Below the pieces are notes generated by a model that had not been told where the DNA came from, ran no database searches, and was given only the letters and a program-made list of their open reading frames with translations. A stretch of 64,000 bases of DNA from Arctopsyche grandis (taxonomy: Eukaryota > Arthropoda > Insecta > Trichoptera > Hydropsychidae): the NCBI RefSeq assembly GCF_051622035.1, contig NC_135358.1, forward strand, positions 19,792,001 to 19,856,000, written 5' to 3'. Shown here one piece after another: positions 1-11,812 of the stretch (its first letter is position 1; each line of letters starts with the position of its first letter). Made by a program: the position numbers and the translations under genes.

Positions 1-230
1 CTTTTTTATGCTTTGTACGACAATACAAAAGGCAAAAATCATTTTGAAAATATATATTTTCTGAGAGTAACAAAACTAATTAATGCATCCAGAGAAGTAC
101 TGATAAAAATTTTGGGTATTTTTCATGTGTACTTTTTCAATTCATTTACTAGTTTATTTTATATTATATACACAACCCTTACAAGATACTGCCCAACTTA
201 CCATTATAGGCCTGTTGATATATATGTATA

Positions 231-235
<5 letters not shown>

Positions 236-315
<80 letters not shown>
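236..315. repeat. (TA)n microsatellite
   Basis: About 80 bp of uninterrupted TA dinucleotides, flanked by TACATA/TATGTA-type words. Apparent open frames across it are low-complexity artefacts. Confidence 0.95.
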
Positions 316-317
<2 letters not shown>

Positions 318-414
318 GTGGAAAGATAGGGGCTGTCAAAGATCAAAGAACTGTCAGTTTGTTAGGGCACGTATTTACATACATATGTCCTCCATGAAAA
401 TATTTGATTTATTA

Positions 415-946
415 GCCAGCAGTTTGGCTTAGTGATAGCGTATATATTTAGCATCACTGAGGTCATAGGTTCGAGTCCTCGCCACTGCTGGTTAGATTTG
501 GGGGTTTTGTGACTCCAAATCAATCGTTTCTCTATCAGAGTTTGCCAATTTTATCTGATCATTGCTGAAACGGTTCCTGAAAATTGGTATTAAATCTAAT
601 CCTGTTGTCACAAAAATCTGCCTGTGTATAATTTGTATTAATTATACACAGTAATCTGAAATCTATAGATATCTCTATCGACATCTCTATAATTTCGTAT
701 TTATTGTATGTATAAAAATTGTATACACAAAAAAAAAAAAAAAATCTAAAAATAATCCATAGATGTCACTATGATTATTATTTCTGATTAATTGTTATAT
801 TCTATATATTCTGATTGTATATGTATGTATTACTGTATTTCTGATTTCTGATTGTTTATGTATTTCATTAACGTACACCCGTCGCATTGGAGCAAATCTG
901 TAATGGCGAGTGTGTATTGATTTGTGACAATAAAATAAAATAAAAT
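415..946 (+). mobile_element. tRNA-derived SINE, copy A (full length)
   Basis: The head resembles a tRNA: an A-box-like TGGCTTAGTGATAG at 425-438 and a B box GGTTCGAGTCC at 468-478. It is followed by a conserved core (about 495-590) containing CTATCAGAGTTTGCCAATTT, a long AT-rich body, and a tail of repeated AAAAT. Copy B at 34190 matches along the whole length, and copies C, D and E match in the core. The tail segment at 881-906 resembles the 3' end of the minus-strand LINE at 4.3-6.8 kb. I could not define a clean target duplication. Confidence 0.85.
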
Positions 947-1087
947 ATGGATGTTTATTTATATTATATGAATTTAGACAGACTTTGAAATACTTTGAAA
1001 TCTAATTCAGGATAGTCAGAGCCACAAGCTAGCTATAACTTATATTTACATATACATATATGTACATATCAAGTAAAAGTAGAATAT

Positions 1088-1993
1088 TTTTTTTTTTTTT
1101 TTTTTTTTTTTGGTGCCATCTTATCGATTCCCGATAAATCATCACCAGCGATATCGTTGCTCTTCAGATCATGTACGGGCACTACGGAATCATCACTCCG
1201 TCCCCAAAATTGTGAATTGGGCTTCTGAATCTCTCACATTCAGAACACCAATTCGTGAGGCTTTTTTCGCTTTAAACGCCTCTGCTGGTGAGTTGTGTCC
1301 AATAGCTGCAGCGCTTCTATGTTAGGGTGACGGTGCAGTCTCAACTCGTGCCTCCCGGCGCATTCTCGGATGACTTCTTTTACTTTTTTGATTTTAAGGT
1401 CCTTGTGGATCTCTTCATTTGTGACGAAGCGATATGCATCGGTGATAATCCTCAAAAACTGGTTTTGACATCTTTGCATTTTTTCGATATTGGATGGCTT
1501 ACTGCATCCCCACAGTTGTATGCCATATGTCCATATTGGCTTCACGATTGCCTGGTATATCAGTTTTTTGCATTGTAGGTCTAATTTGGAGTGTCTTCCT
1601 ATTAGCCAATGCATTTCTCTTTGTTTAATTCGAATCTGTTCTATTTTTTTTTTAATGTGATGCCTCCACGTAAGCCTTGAGTCAAGATGCAGTCCTAAAT
1701 ATTTAGCTGACAAAGCTTGTGGAACTTGGATTCCGTTTATGAAAGTCTGAGTGCTGACACTATTTCGTCGCAGTGCAAATGTGACCTGCATTGATTTTAG
1801 CTCGTTGAGTTTCATTTTCCAGTCCTTGGTCCATTTGCTGATCTTGTCCAGTGCACGCTGCAGGCGTTCAAATGCTTCCTCCTGTGACTCGCTCGATGAC
1901 ATAATGACTGTGTCATCTGCAAATGTTCCAATGAATGTCTCTTCGCTTGTCGGGATGTCAGCAGTGTATATCGGGTACAGTATAGGCCTGATA
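1088..1993 (-). mobile_element. 5'-truncated Jockey-type LINE with 14-bp target duplication
   Basis: This is a 3' fragment of a non-LTR retrotransposon in minus orientation. Its poly(A) tail appears as a run of T at 1088-1111. A 14-bp direct repeat, TAAAAGTAGAATAT, lies at 1074-1087 and again at 1994-2007, exactly bounding the insertion; this is the target-site duplication. The coding part is described separately. The intact duplication suggests a fairly young insertion. Confidence 0.92.
1240..1993 (-). pseudogene. Jockey reverse transcriptase, C-terminal part (5' truncated)
   Basis: This encodes the C-terminal third of a Jockey-clade ORF2. Reading continues upstream of the first ATG (1902) to the insertion edge near 1993 and includes the catalytic FADDTVIM motif. 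It is followed by the thumb-region signature AKYLGLHLDSRLTWRHHI and the C-terminal WTYGIQLWGCS motif. The frame is open from the truncation point to its natural stop. The endonuclease and most of the palm and fingers are missing, so it cannot be autonomous. The ORF breaks off at the truncation rather than at a mutation. The family is Jockey-like by these motifs; the exact clade needs a database comparison. Confidence 0.85.
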
Positions 1994-2007
1994 TAAAAGT
2001 AGAATAT

Positions 2008-3379
2008 AAAGAACCAAAAAGCTTTTCATTCAATCCTGGTGAAACCGTGAATTTTGACAATTGTAGTTAATTAATAGTAATTCAAAAGGAGTAATACACA
2101 TTCAAAAATCACATTTAAAAATTTCATATTATTTCTTTTAATATTCATAAAACATAATGAATATATTCAGCATACATAACATATACAGATTGGCGCACGG
2201 AAACGGAGAATGGAAAATTCCCAATCAAAATCACATTAAAAATATTAAATCGTACTGAAAAAAATAAATATGAAAATAAGCGACACGGCAGACATGCATA
2301 ATTCATCGACGAAGATCAGAATCCGAGCCCGATTTTTCACAATCGGATTATTTTTGAGGAAAATCTCGCTTCGAAACCGAGCTCGGGCGAGTGTGAAAAT
2401 TACGGGCATCCAAAATTAAGCATCATTTCAAATGTTAATTCCAATCATCTAATTTAAAAAGCACGTGAGCACATACAAGAGTTACCTTTTTCGTTATGAA
2501 TATGTAATCTCATACCTACATATGTATATATTATGTATATGCAGACCACGATGAATTTTCCCACGGAAAGCGCGGGTGGAAATAATGCCGCAGGAAAATT
2601 TGCCATGTATAACGGACAAATACGCATTGTCGAGTCGTAGCGATTTGTCATCGGCCTGCTGTTTATTCGTTCATGTAGACGAAACGCAATTCATCCACGT
2701 ACGATTGTTTGTACGTGGGGTTAAACCGAACGATAAATCAATTGGACCGAAAATTCATACATATATACATACACCCTTGGCGACTTGAGACATATGAAAT
2801 TCAACAATCCTGTAATTGAGGATATAATTAATATGTATATTTTGAGCTTGACAGTGCTTGGCGTTCTTGCGCCTGAATTTTACATTTTCACTACACAATT
2901 TTTCAATTAGATCACAGTCATCCAAATTTTGCAGTCATTCAATCATAGTAAAAAATATACCGAGGGCGATAAAAAACGTATCACGTGTATTATGCATATA
3001 TGTATATGTATGTACATACATACATATGTATGTATAAACAGGTATTAACAGAATGTGTCATAAAGACCAATGCGCTCAAAAAATTATGGAACACTGTATG
3101 TTCAGCACAACGTAAAATAATTTGAATGGAAAACATGGATAATAATCATTACTTGGATAGCTGATATAGATGCATAGTGAAGTGAGCTAATGGATTGAAA
3201 TGTGAATGAATAAGTTTAGTAGCATGTCCCTTCACGAAATTGATTTCTACATTTATTTTAATTTATCCAATGTTTCAGTTAAATTCGTAGGTTTACTTAA
3301 GCCCCAGTTATTATAATAAATCTTTGCAAATACATATATGTATGTATGTATGTATATACATATGTAGAATAAAAATTAC
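2008..3379. other. non-coding stretch, no gene seen
   Basis: AT-rich sequence with TACATA/TATGTA simple-repeat clusters near 2520, 2755, 2995-3030 and 3330-3360. At 3068-3098 there is a short sequence (ATGCGCTCAAAAAATTATGG) reminiscent of Tc1-type inverted termini, but I found no partner end. If the minus-strand three-exon gene model holds, this is the intron downstream of exon 3. Confidence 0.5.
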
Positions 3380-3590
3380 CTTAAAACAACGGTCCCATCC
3401 TCGGTGATGTCCAGATCTGGTGGTGGAGCCAGACTGGTTCTAGGCGAGACCTTCTGCGAGGATCCCCTCCGAGATTCGATGCCATCTCTAACCCCAAGTG
3501 TGGTGCCGCTGACTATTGAAGATCTTGGTGTCAGTCGGAGTCCACTGGATCTTCTCGAGCCGCAGGCAGACGCAGGCTGTAGTAGACCAT
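3380..3590 (-). CDS. candidate exon 3 of an unidentified minus-strand gene (partial)
   Basis: The 211-nt segment is open on the minus strand. It lies between a possible acceptor (CAATATTTAG before 3590) and a donor AAG|GTAATT (after 3380). Read in phase with the exon at 10585-10419, the split codon is G|AT. It encodes about 70 residues rich in Ser, Arg and Pro, including SSGLRLTPRSSIVSGTTLG and a C-terminal PPPDLDITEDGTVVL. It ends two bases into a codon, so at least one more exon must lie left of this window or in the remaining 3.4 kb. Composition is much richer in GC than the flanks, as expected of coding sequence. I do not recognise the protein. The Ser/Arg-rich, Pro-rich character suggests a disordered region, which is inference. 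Confidence 0.5.
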
Positions 3591-4276
3591 CTAAATATTG
3601 CAAAATACGAGATCATTATACATACATACATACATTTATTGCGTATATCGTGTGTTTCCATTCGTTATCTAACATGCCAATCATACGTCAATACTGACAT
3701 ACCCTTGTCACAAAGCTAAATAAGATTTGTTCGAGTCCCGCAATTTTTATTTTGAATGGTTTATATGGAGGACGAAAAACAATATCAAATTTAACTCCGT
3801 CGAAGCGCAGAGACGAGATAAATAATTAAATGTTGGCTTTGATGTGGATGTAATTAACCGAAATCGTGTTGTTTTTCGTTTTACATCGCAAATATTACAT
3901 AGTATACATACATGCATACATATTTAGGTACATCGCGAATATTATATACCTATACATACATACATCCACATATACAATTTTTTTGCGGAATATTGGGATA
4001 ATTCACTGAAGAGATGAAATATATATTTTCCAAGTATCATTTGTACAGCATTAGATTTTTCGATAACAATTTCTTACGCATGCAGTAGTTTTCATAGAAA
4101 AAAAGAAAATTGAATTAAATAAGTTTAATAGAAAATTCCAAGCTTTTCTTGCGAAACGACAGTAGGAGCTTTATTGCTAATTGCGTTTTTTCCACATCGC
4201 CTGACAATGCGTAGCGCAAGATCATTTTTTTAATGCTATTTACGTGTCGGTAGTTAAAATCCGTTAATTCAACAAC
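3591..4276. other. non-coding stretch (intron of the three-exon model)
   Basis: AT-rich with ATACATAC clusters at 3615-3635, 3905-3925 and 3950-3965. No coding signal, RNA gene or transposon end seen. Confidence 0.45.
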
Positions 4277-6768
4277 ATTTATTTATTTATTTATTTTAAT
4301 ATACAAGTATACCACAGAGTCTTTACAGGTCACCCCAATATGACACTGTGGCCAGACAATACATAAAAGATCAAATACATAAGAAAAAATAAAACAACAA
4401 TAATAGAAAAACAAATAAAATAAAACATTTAAAAAATTGTACATAAAAATTAAAAATTGAAAAATTGAGAATTAATAAATTGAAAAATCAAAAATGAAAA
4501 TAATACACAAAAAAAAAAACACATATATAAATAGTTTAAATTGAATTAAAAGTAAAAAACAGTAAAAATACGGATAGATTATCCGGTGAAATATTGAAAA
4601 TATCAATGTGATTGCTGACCAAATTCAAGCAGCGTAAGACTCGAGCGATTGGTGAAAAAGCAAGAACATTAGTTCTTGCTTTAATAGTTTGGAACAATGG
4701 ACGCAATCGATAATCAATGAGGCGAGATGGAACCCAAAATTTCATTTCTTCCAATATAGTTGGGTTGTAAATATCACCTCTTAATAATTTGAAGAAATGA
4801 CACACAAGATGCATATCCCGCCGATGAGATAGGGAAGTATAGCCAACAGAACCTTGCACAAAAGCACTAGGAAACAGTTGAGGGTAGTATCCAAACTCCC
4901 TCATATATAGATAGCGGAGGAACTTCCTTTGAACTCTTTCAATTTTTAGAGAGTGAGTTAATTCACTGGGACTCCATATAATGGCATCAGATTCCAAAAT
5001 GCTTCGGACCAATGCGTTATAAAGAAGACGCAAAACTCTTAAATTATTGAAATTGTGAGCATTACGTAAAACGAAACCCAGCATCTTTGAAGCTTTATTG
5101 CACATATTGGAAATATGGATACCAAACTTCCATCTGCTCTCAAACGTAACGCCAAGGTCTTTTTTGGATAATGTTCTACACAGTGGAGTTCCACCAAGAT
5201 TATACTGATATAAGGTGGGGTTAGAAGACCGAGAAAAAGACATAATATTGCATTTACTAACGCTAAGAGGTAAATGATTATTAGTCGCCCAGCACCATAA
5301 AGAGTTCAAATTACTCTGAAGGACCTCACAGTCAGAAACACTATCAATTTTCATGAATAACTTGAGGTCATCAGCATATAGTAAAAAATTTGAATCTGAA
5401 AGTACCGAGCCAATATCATTCACATATATTAGAAACAGTAAAGGTCCCAAATTAGAGCCTTGGGGCACGCCAGAAGATGTGAGGTATACATCAGAGAAAT
5501 GGCCATCAAAACAAACAAACTGACGACGATTACTTAAATAAGAAGTAAAAAAATCAGTAAGATTATCCGATAGACCAAAATTGGCCAATTTCAACAAAAT
5601 TGGCCAAAATTGGATAGACCAATCAACCTTATCAAAAGCTTTAGCAAAATCGGTATAGATCACATCAACTTGATGCCCTGCATCTAGCGATTTAGTAATG
5701 AAGTTTGTGAAAGACAAAAGATTAGTAGTCGTAGAGCGTGCTGAACGAAAACCATGCTGTTGGTCTATGATAAACCGACTGCAATGGTTATAAAGTAATC
5801 TCTGCAAAATTATTTCGAATAATTTGGCTGGAGCCGAAACAATGGCTATTGGTCTGTAATTATTAATAAAAGATTTATCGTCATTTTTGTGAATTGGAGT
5901 GACTTTGGTGCATTTCCAAGAGTCAGGGAACAGAGAATATTTCAGTGATAAATTATAGATATGAAGCAAGGGATATAACAAACTGGACTTGCATCCCTAT
6001 AAAACAAAATCGGGAATAAAGTCAGGACCAAAAGATCTATTAGGTTTCAGCTTCTGGAACCCATACTCCATATCACTGATATTAAATTCAAATACTGACA
6101 GAATGAAGGAATGACTTATTTGAAACTTATTATTTGAAGATTGAGTGAATGAGTCTACAAATGCAGATTTAAAATGCTCAGCAAAACCCTTAGCGATATC
6201 TTTCGAACCTGAGAACGACTCATCACCATTGAACATCATTGTCAAATTCGAATTGTTATTATGTTTAGAATTTATAAAGTTCCAAAATAATTTTGGGTTT
6301 ATGGAAATGGAATCTTCACATTTCTTAATGAAGTCAGCGTGACAAATTGAGATCAATTTTTTGGAATGAGAACGCAACTGACAGAATTCAACGTAATCAT
6401 GTGAGTCCTTAGTGAACTTCCAGCGTTTGTGCAAGTAACATTTACGACTGATGACTACGATTAATTCAGCTGAGAACCAACTAGGAAAAATTCTTCTGGA
6501 TTTAGGAAATTTTTTGTTAAAGCATTTGTTAAAAGAAGAATGCACAATCCTATTAAATATCTCGACAGCAGCATTCACATCCAAGCACTCGAAAAGATCA
6601 ATCCACTCCGATTCCAACAAAACAGAATTCAGGCCAGCAAAGTCAACATTATTAAATTTCCAACCATAAAAATCATGATTAACAGAATTACAATTACGAT
6701 TACTATTGTGCCCAGAATCATTTAACATTAAATGGGAACATGTAGCATCAAAATCAACATAATTCTAT
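4277..6768 (-). mobile_element. non-LTR retrotransposon (Jockey/CR1-like superclade), 5' truncated
   Basis: A LINE in minus orientation. The 3' tail is a run of AAAT-type repeats (TTTATTTATTTATTTA on the plus strand from 4280). It follows an A-rich 3'UTR of about 230 bp and a single reading frame broken by one stop. The 5' end lies near 6768, inside the linker between endonuclease and reverse transcriptase. The sequence at plus 4321-4344 (minus-sense GTCATATTGGGGTGACCTG...) resembles the tail of the SINE copies. No convincing target duplication found. It would lie in the intron between exons 2 and 3 of the minus-strand gene. Confidence 0.88.
4536..6768 (-). pseudogene. LINE reverse transcriptase with one in-frame stop
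   Basis: The frame is continuous from about 6768 (no ATG; upstream residues such as NYVDFD are in frame with the first ATG at 6728) to the stop at 4536. The only break is a TAG at 5997-5999. The first part is the linker preceding the polymerase. After the stop come the fingers TPIHKNDDKSFINNYRPIAI, then QHGFRSARSTTTNLL, then palm motif A (YTDFAKAFDKVD), motif B (SSGVPQGSNLGPLLFLIYVN) and the catalytic LLYADDLKLF. The thumb and C-terminus follow to the natural end. The N-terminal endonuclease is absent because of 5' truncation. One stop and no frameshift indicate modest age. Confidence 0.88.
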
Positions 6769-7158
6769 TCCAGTAGCCAACATATGTACATAGGTATAAT
6801 AACGCTTATATTATCAAATCAGTATCAATTTGTTTATAGCAGACTAGATTTTAAAAATTAATATGAATTTTTGTCGCACGATGACATGATATTGGCATGT
6901 GAAAACAAATGTAATTTTAAAATATTTTGCTCATAAGTAGCTCATAGTAGCCTATAATTTAAAACTATTAATAAATATTGATTATTTTTCCTTGAATAGT
7001 ATTTGTTTAATAGTAATTTAATTTACTACTAATTATTAACTACGGTGATTTCAAATTCCTTACAATTATTCTTATCCTTAATATCATTTTTCAATATTAT
7101 ATTAAAAAAAATGCATATTGAACAAAACACGACGAAACCAGATATTAAAATATAGCCT
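6769..7158. other. non-coding stretch
   Basis: AT-rich sequence between the LINE 5' junction and the Helitron 3' end. Nothing recognisable. Confidence 0.4.
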
Positions 7159-7159
7159 A

Positions 7160-7800
7160 CTAGTTGTTTTACCCGGCTTCGCTCAGTATTTGTAATATAA
7201 ACATCTTAAACATGGCGAATCTACACAATAGTAAATATTCATTTATTTTTTTACTAAATTTATTTGAATCCAAAAAAAAATATACCAAACCAAACAACAA
7301 ACATAGCCAGCATACATACATAGCCAGCAGCGTAGCTTGGTTGTTAAGATTCTGCTTAGCGTCGTGAAGTGCCGGGTTCGATCCCAGGGACGGGCCTCGA
7401 GTGAAAATGAATTTTTCAGAGTATGCTGCTGGTTAGACCTGGGTTTGTGCTCCAGGTTGATCGTTTCCTATCAGAGTTTGCCAATTTTCTATGATTTTAT
7501 TGTTGTAACGGTTCCCGGTAAAAATTGGTGAAAATCCTTCCTATATATACAATATGTCACCAATAATTTGTGTTTGATTAATGTGCAATAAATAAGTTTG
7601 CGTACGATTTGATAGATGTCTCATTGATTTGCGAGTTTTTCAGTGTCTCGTAATTCAGTTACTTATAATGAATAAAAAATGCTGCAATATTTGTAATTGG
7701 CCAGGAAGGCGCAATGGGGTTTGCCCGTAATGCCTTCCTCGTATGTGTTGTCATGAAAAAAAATGTAATTACAAAGTCTCTTTCGAAATTATATATTGGA
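7160..7800 (-). mobile_element. non-autonomous Helitron with a nested SINE
   Basis: Read on the minus strand it begins at 7800 with TCCAATATATAATTTCG, preceded by A, and ends in CTAG at 7163-7160 followed by T. This matches the Helitron rule of insertion between A and T with 5' TC and 3' CTRR. The 5' segment AATATATAATTTCGAAAGAG also occurs at 62171 (+) and 63397 (-). The 3' segment with ATGTTTAAG...CCGGGTAA also occurs in the 63.2-kb copy. A SINE (7319-7594) separates the two halves. No Rep/helicase coding is present. Confidence 0.75.
7319..7594 (+). mobile_element. tRNA-derived SINE, copy C
   Basis: The A-box-like TAGCTTGGTTGTTAAG is at 7333-7348 and the B box GGTTCGATCCC at 7375-7385. The shared core follows (TCGTTTCCTATCAGAGTTTG around 7461) with the AACGGTTCCCGG block. 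The head differs from copy A but the core is the same. It lies inside a Helitron, so it inserted later than that element, or was carried by it. Confidence 0.8.
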
Positions 7801-10418
7801 TTGTTGCTTAGGGGTGGGTTCAGAATCCAAATGAAAGGCCAAAGTCGCTTCACAGCATTTATTCAACAATTCAGGAGGTTCACACGTAACCACCGCTCAG
7901 TCCAGAATAATCTGATCTGCCTTGTGTACCTCCTTGTGAAGAACAAGTTGCACACCACAGCTTCCCCGGTCCATTTATGTATCTATTGTCTAGGCACGTA
8001 TGTAAAGGCCAACCGTGGTGAGTCTATTTTTCTGTGATAACTCTAGCGTGTCCTTTGTTCGGAAACTTACTGAGTCCCGTTAGCCTAATCCGGGACCTCT
8101 ATTGTTCACCCACGAATGCACTTAAACAGTGGATACTCTCATGTTCCCACGTTCACTTTTATCCAAAATATTTACTTAAGATGGAAAATTTCGAATTCAT
8201 TTGTAGCTCATAAGTTGTCCGACACTAACTCAAAAAACAACAAAAAGGTTAACGTTTGTTTGGAATTACTTATCCAATTATTTTTAATAGTGTAATTAAA
8301 TCTGTACCTAGTATTTATATTAAACTACAGATATTATATGTAACTTATGTAAGTGTATGTATGTATGTACACTACTTCTCCTACGTTAAATGCACGATTG
8401 AAATTCTCACACAACGTCGAGTATATTAAATTCGCATGAATCTTTACCCGAGTGTCGGTGATATTTAAAATAAAAGAGGCAATAGTTCGCCTTTTATTCA
8501 TGGTTTTTATTAAATTATAAATGGAACACCGAGTGTTGCCATTGAATACCCTGGCAGTGCTGTGAAAATTTTATTACGTTCATATGAAGTGGTCTCGTTT
8601 AAATAATGCAAATGCACAACTTCGTTTTACTACCACTCACTGCGTCGCATTTCAACATTCAATTTTTCAGTGTTAAATGCGAATTATATATATATGAATG
8701 CAGTACGTAGTACTGCGGAATTTCCCAGAGATCTTAAGAACATATGTAAATGCACGCTCACGTATCAAACGTTGAGTTAGCGGAACGTGGCGTTTCAAAA
8801 ACATAATTTGTAAGTATAATATAATATAGCAATATGGACGTATGTTTGCTTTTCATGACAGTTCTCATCAGTTATATACATACGTGTATACAATTATAAT
8901 ATATTATTACTTAATAAGTAGGAAATGTTGAATCGATTCAAAATAAAAAATAAAATGAATGTCATATTTATTTCCAAAGGCAATACGAGAAATTTCGAAA
9001 CAAATTTTCACTCGAGGGCATACTTCAAAAAAGCTTAACTTGAAAATTCGCACATTTCCAGACAGTTTTTCCAGTTCGCATTGTTACGTTTCCATTGTCA
9101 AAGCTTTGACCCAATTATATTGGTGTGTGTGTGTGTGTATTTTTTTATATCCATCTAGAACCAAACGGTGATTCAGTTCACTATGAAATAGCATTTCTTA
9201 TCGACGTGTAGCGTAAAATGAATCGAAATGGCATTAATAAAAACTGCGTGCGCCTAAAAAATAAGTAACAAAAGCTTAATGTCACATTATCGTTTCAGTT
9301 GATTTTATCTCACTTTTACTGTTATTTTTCGCAAAGCTAAATAGTTCTAAGATACGCTTTTAAAAGACCTACAGCTATAATAATACAATATAATTTTTTA
9401 GTATGGTACGAAGGGGGGGTGAGTATGGTACGAAGTCAAAAGCTTTCGAGCGGTAATCAAAGACTCTCGAAAATGATGAGGGTACAACATTTATTAGACC
9501 ACCAGCGAAGGACACGCTATGCAAAATCGGACAATTAAAGGCGACCATTGGAGTTTAACTCGTATGAATATCGCATTTAGAAAATAAATCGTTTAATATT
9601 GTCAAATAATAAATTGAAAATAAATACGTACTCGAATTTTTAATTTATAGACAACAAATGTGAATTTATTGGAAAATATATAATATAATACATACATTAC
9701 AGATATATAGGTACATATGAACATATATGTATATGTAGAACAAAAAAGCGTAGTTTTTGTGAATACGCCATCCAACACTTGTTAATTAATATGACAAAAT
9801 ATCTTTGAATTTTGGAAAAATTGAGATAAAAGTATAAGACTCATCCTTGGTACAATTAGTAGATTGGACCCATCCTTGGTACAATTTATAAAAATTCAGA
9901 ATTGGAATTGCAATTGATATTTTTACCTGCATATTTCGTTAAATTAATTGTATACAAATGAATTTTTTTATATCAAGATACCCAAAGGTATATATTTTAA
10001 ATTATGATAGCAAAATGACTAATTTAATAAAATATCAATGATACTTAACGCTACATTTTGTACGTAGTTGTATCTAACGTAAATATCCCAACCGGGTTAT
10101 ATCTTAAAGTTGCAAATAATGAAAAAAATAAATTATTCCATCTAAGAAAAACTATCTGTACTGTCGCATAGTAGAAGCTTATATTTGTCATTTTAAAAAT
10201 AACCATCTTCCGAGTAGAGCCCATAGATTGAAAAAAATGCAACAAAAGATTCAATACTAATAAACGGGCACTTAAAATGCAGAACTGTTATAAATTCACA
10301 AAAGGTTCGATACAAAGGTGAATCGTGAAATAAATCGAAAGAGGAACGATTTCTACTTTTTTTTTTCTACGTATGTATTTACTTTTCATTGTATTTATAA
10401 ATAAATACAAAGACTCAC
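7801..10418. other. non-coding stretch, no gene seen
   Basis: About 2.6 kb with no coding signal. Noted items: direct repeats of AGTATGGTACGAAG at 9402 and 9422 around a G run, of CATCCTTGGTACAATT near 9844 and 9872, and a (TG)n run at 9123-9138. It would be intron 2 of the minus-strand gene. Confidence 0.45.
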
Positions 10419-10585
10419 CTGGCCCAAGTCGAGCATCTATCTGTGCTTGGAGTATGGAAAGTCCTGGAACCACGATCGCAGGGAGTGTTCGCGATCTGAG
10501 AAGGGGTGGTGGACGCCCACCTGCACCACCATCCCCAACCCTCGCCCCTCCTCCCCTTCCGAGAGCTTCCTGAACTAACAGAGCA
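10419..10585 (-). CDS. candidate exon 2 of an unidentified minus-strand gene
   Basis: The 167-nt segment is GC-rich against AT-rich flanks. It is bounded on the minus strand by an acceptor (TGATTTTGCAG before 10585) and a strong donor CCAG|GTGAGT (after 10419). In the frame that joins both neighbours it encodes about 55 residues. A Gly/Arg-rich stretch (EALGRGGGARVGDGGAGG) is followed by RSRTLPAIVVPGLSILQAQ and IDARLGP. Phase: it takes one base to complete the codon from exon 1 (AA|T) and leaves one base for exon 3 (G|AT). Another frame is also open over the same interval, so the choice of frame rests on phase compatibility and residue composition. I do not recognise the family. Confidence 0.5.
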
Positions 10586-11710
<1,125 letters not shown>

Positions 11711-11774
11711 CTACGTTTGTTTTTTGAAACTTTCAATCGAATTTAGAAAGTGACATTGGTTTTATCGTCGCCAT

Positions 11775-11812
11775 GCTTCGAATCTGTCTTCGAATGAAAA
11801 CAGATTCGAAGC
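11775..11812. repeat. 13-bp perfect inverted repeat
   Basis: GCTTCGAATCTGT at 11775-11787 is exactly inverted at 11800-11812, with a 12-nt loop. It is a small hairpin of unknown role. Confidence 0.7.

Noticed and set aside
13..432. Open frames encoding long Ile-Tyr repeats here and at 11506-11753 and 18765-19073
   Set aside because: They are translations of (TA)n microsatellites, open in all frames.
468..478. tRNA gene suggested by the B box at 468-478 and similar boxes at 7375, 34244 and 43985
   Set aside because: No acceptor or anticodon stem pairing of a functional tRNA, and each is joined to the same SINE core.
3068..3098. Tc1-like terminus
   Set aside because: A single short match with no second end or TA-bounded element.
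7714..8037. 107-codon open frame
   Set aside because: It starts inside the Helitron 5' end and shows no domain. It is likely chance.
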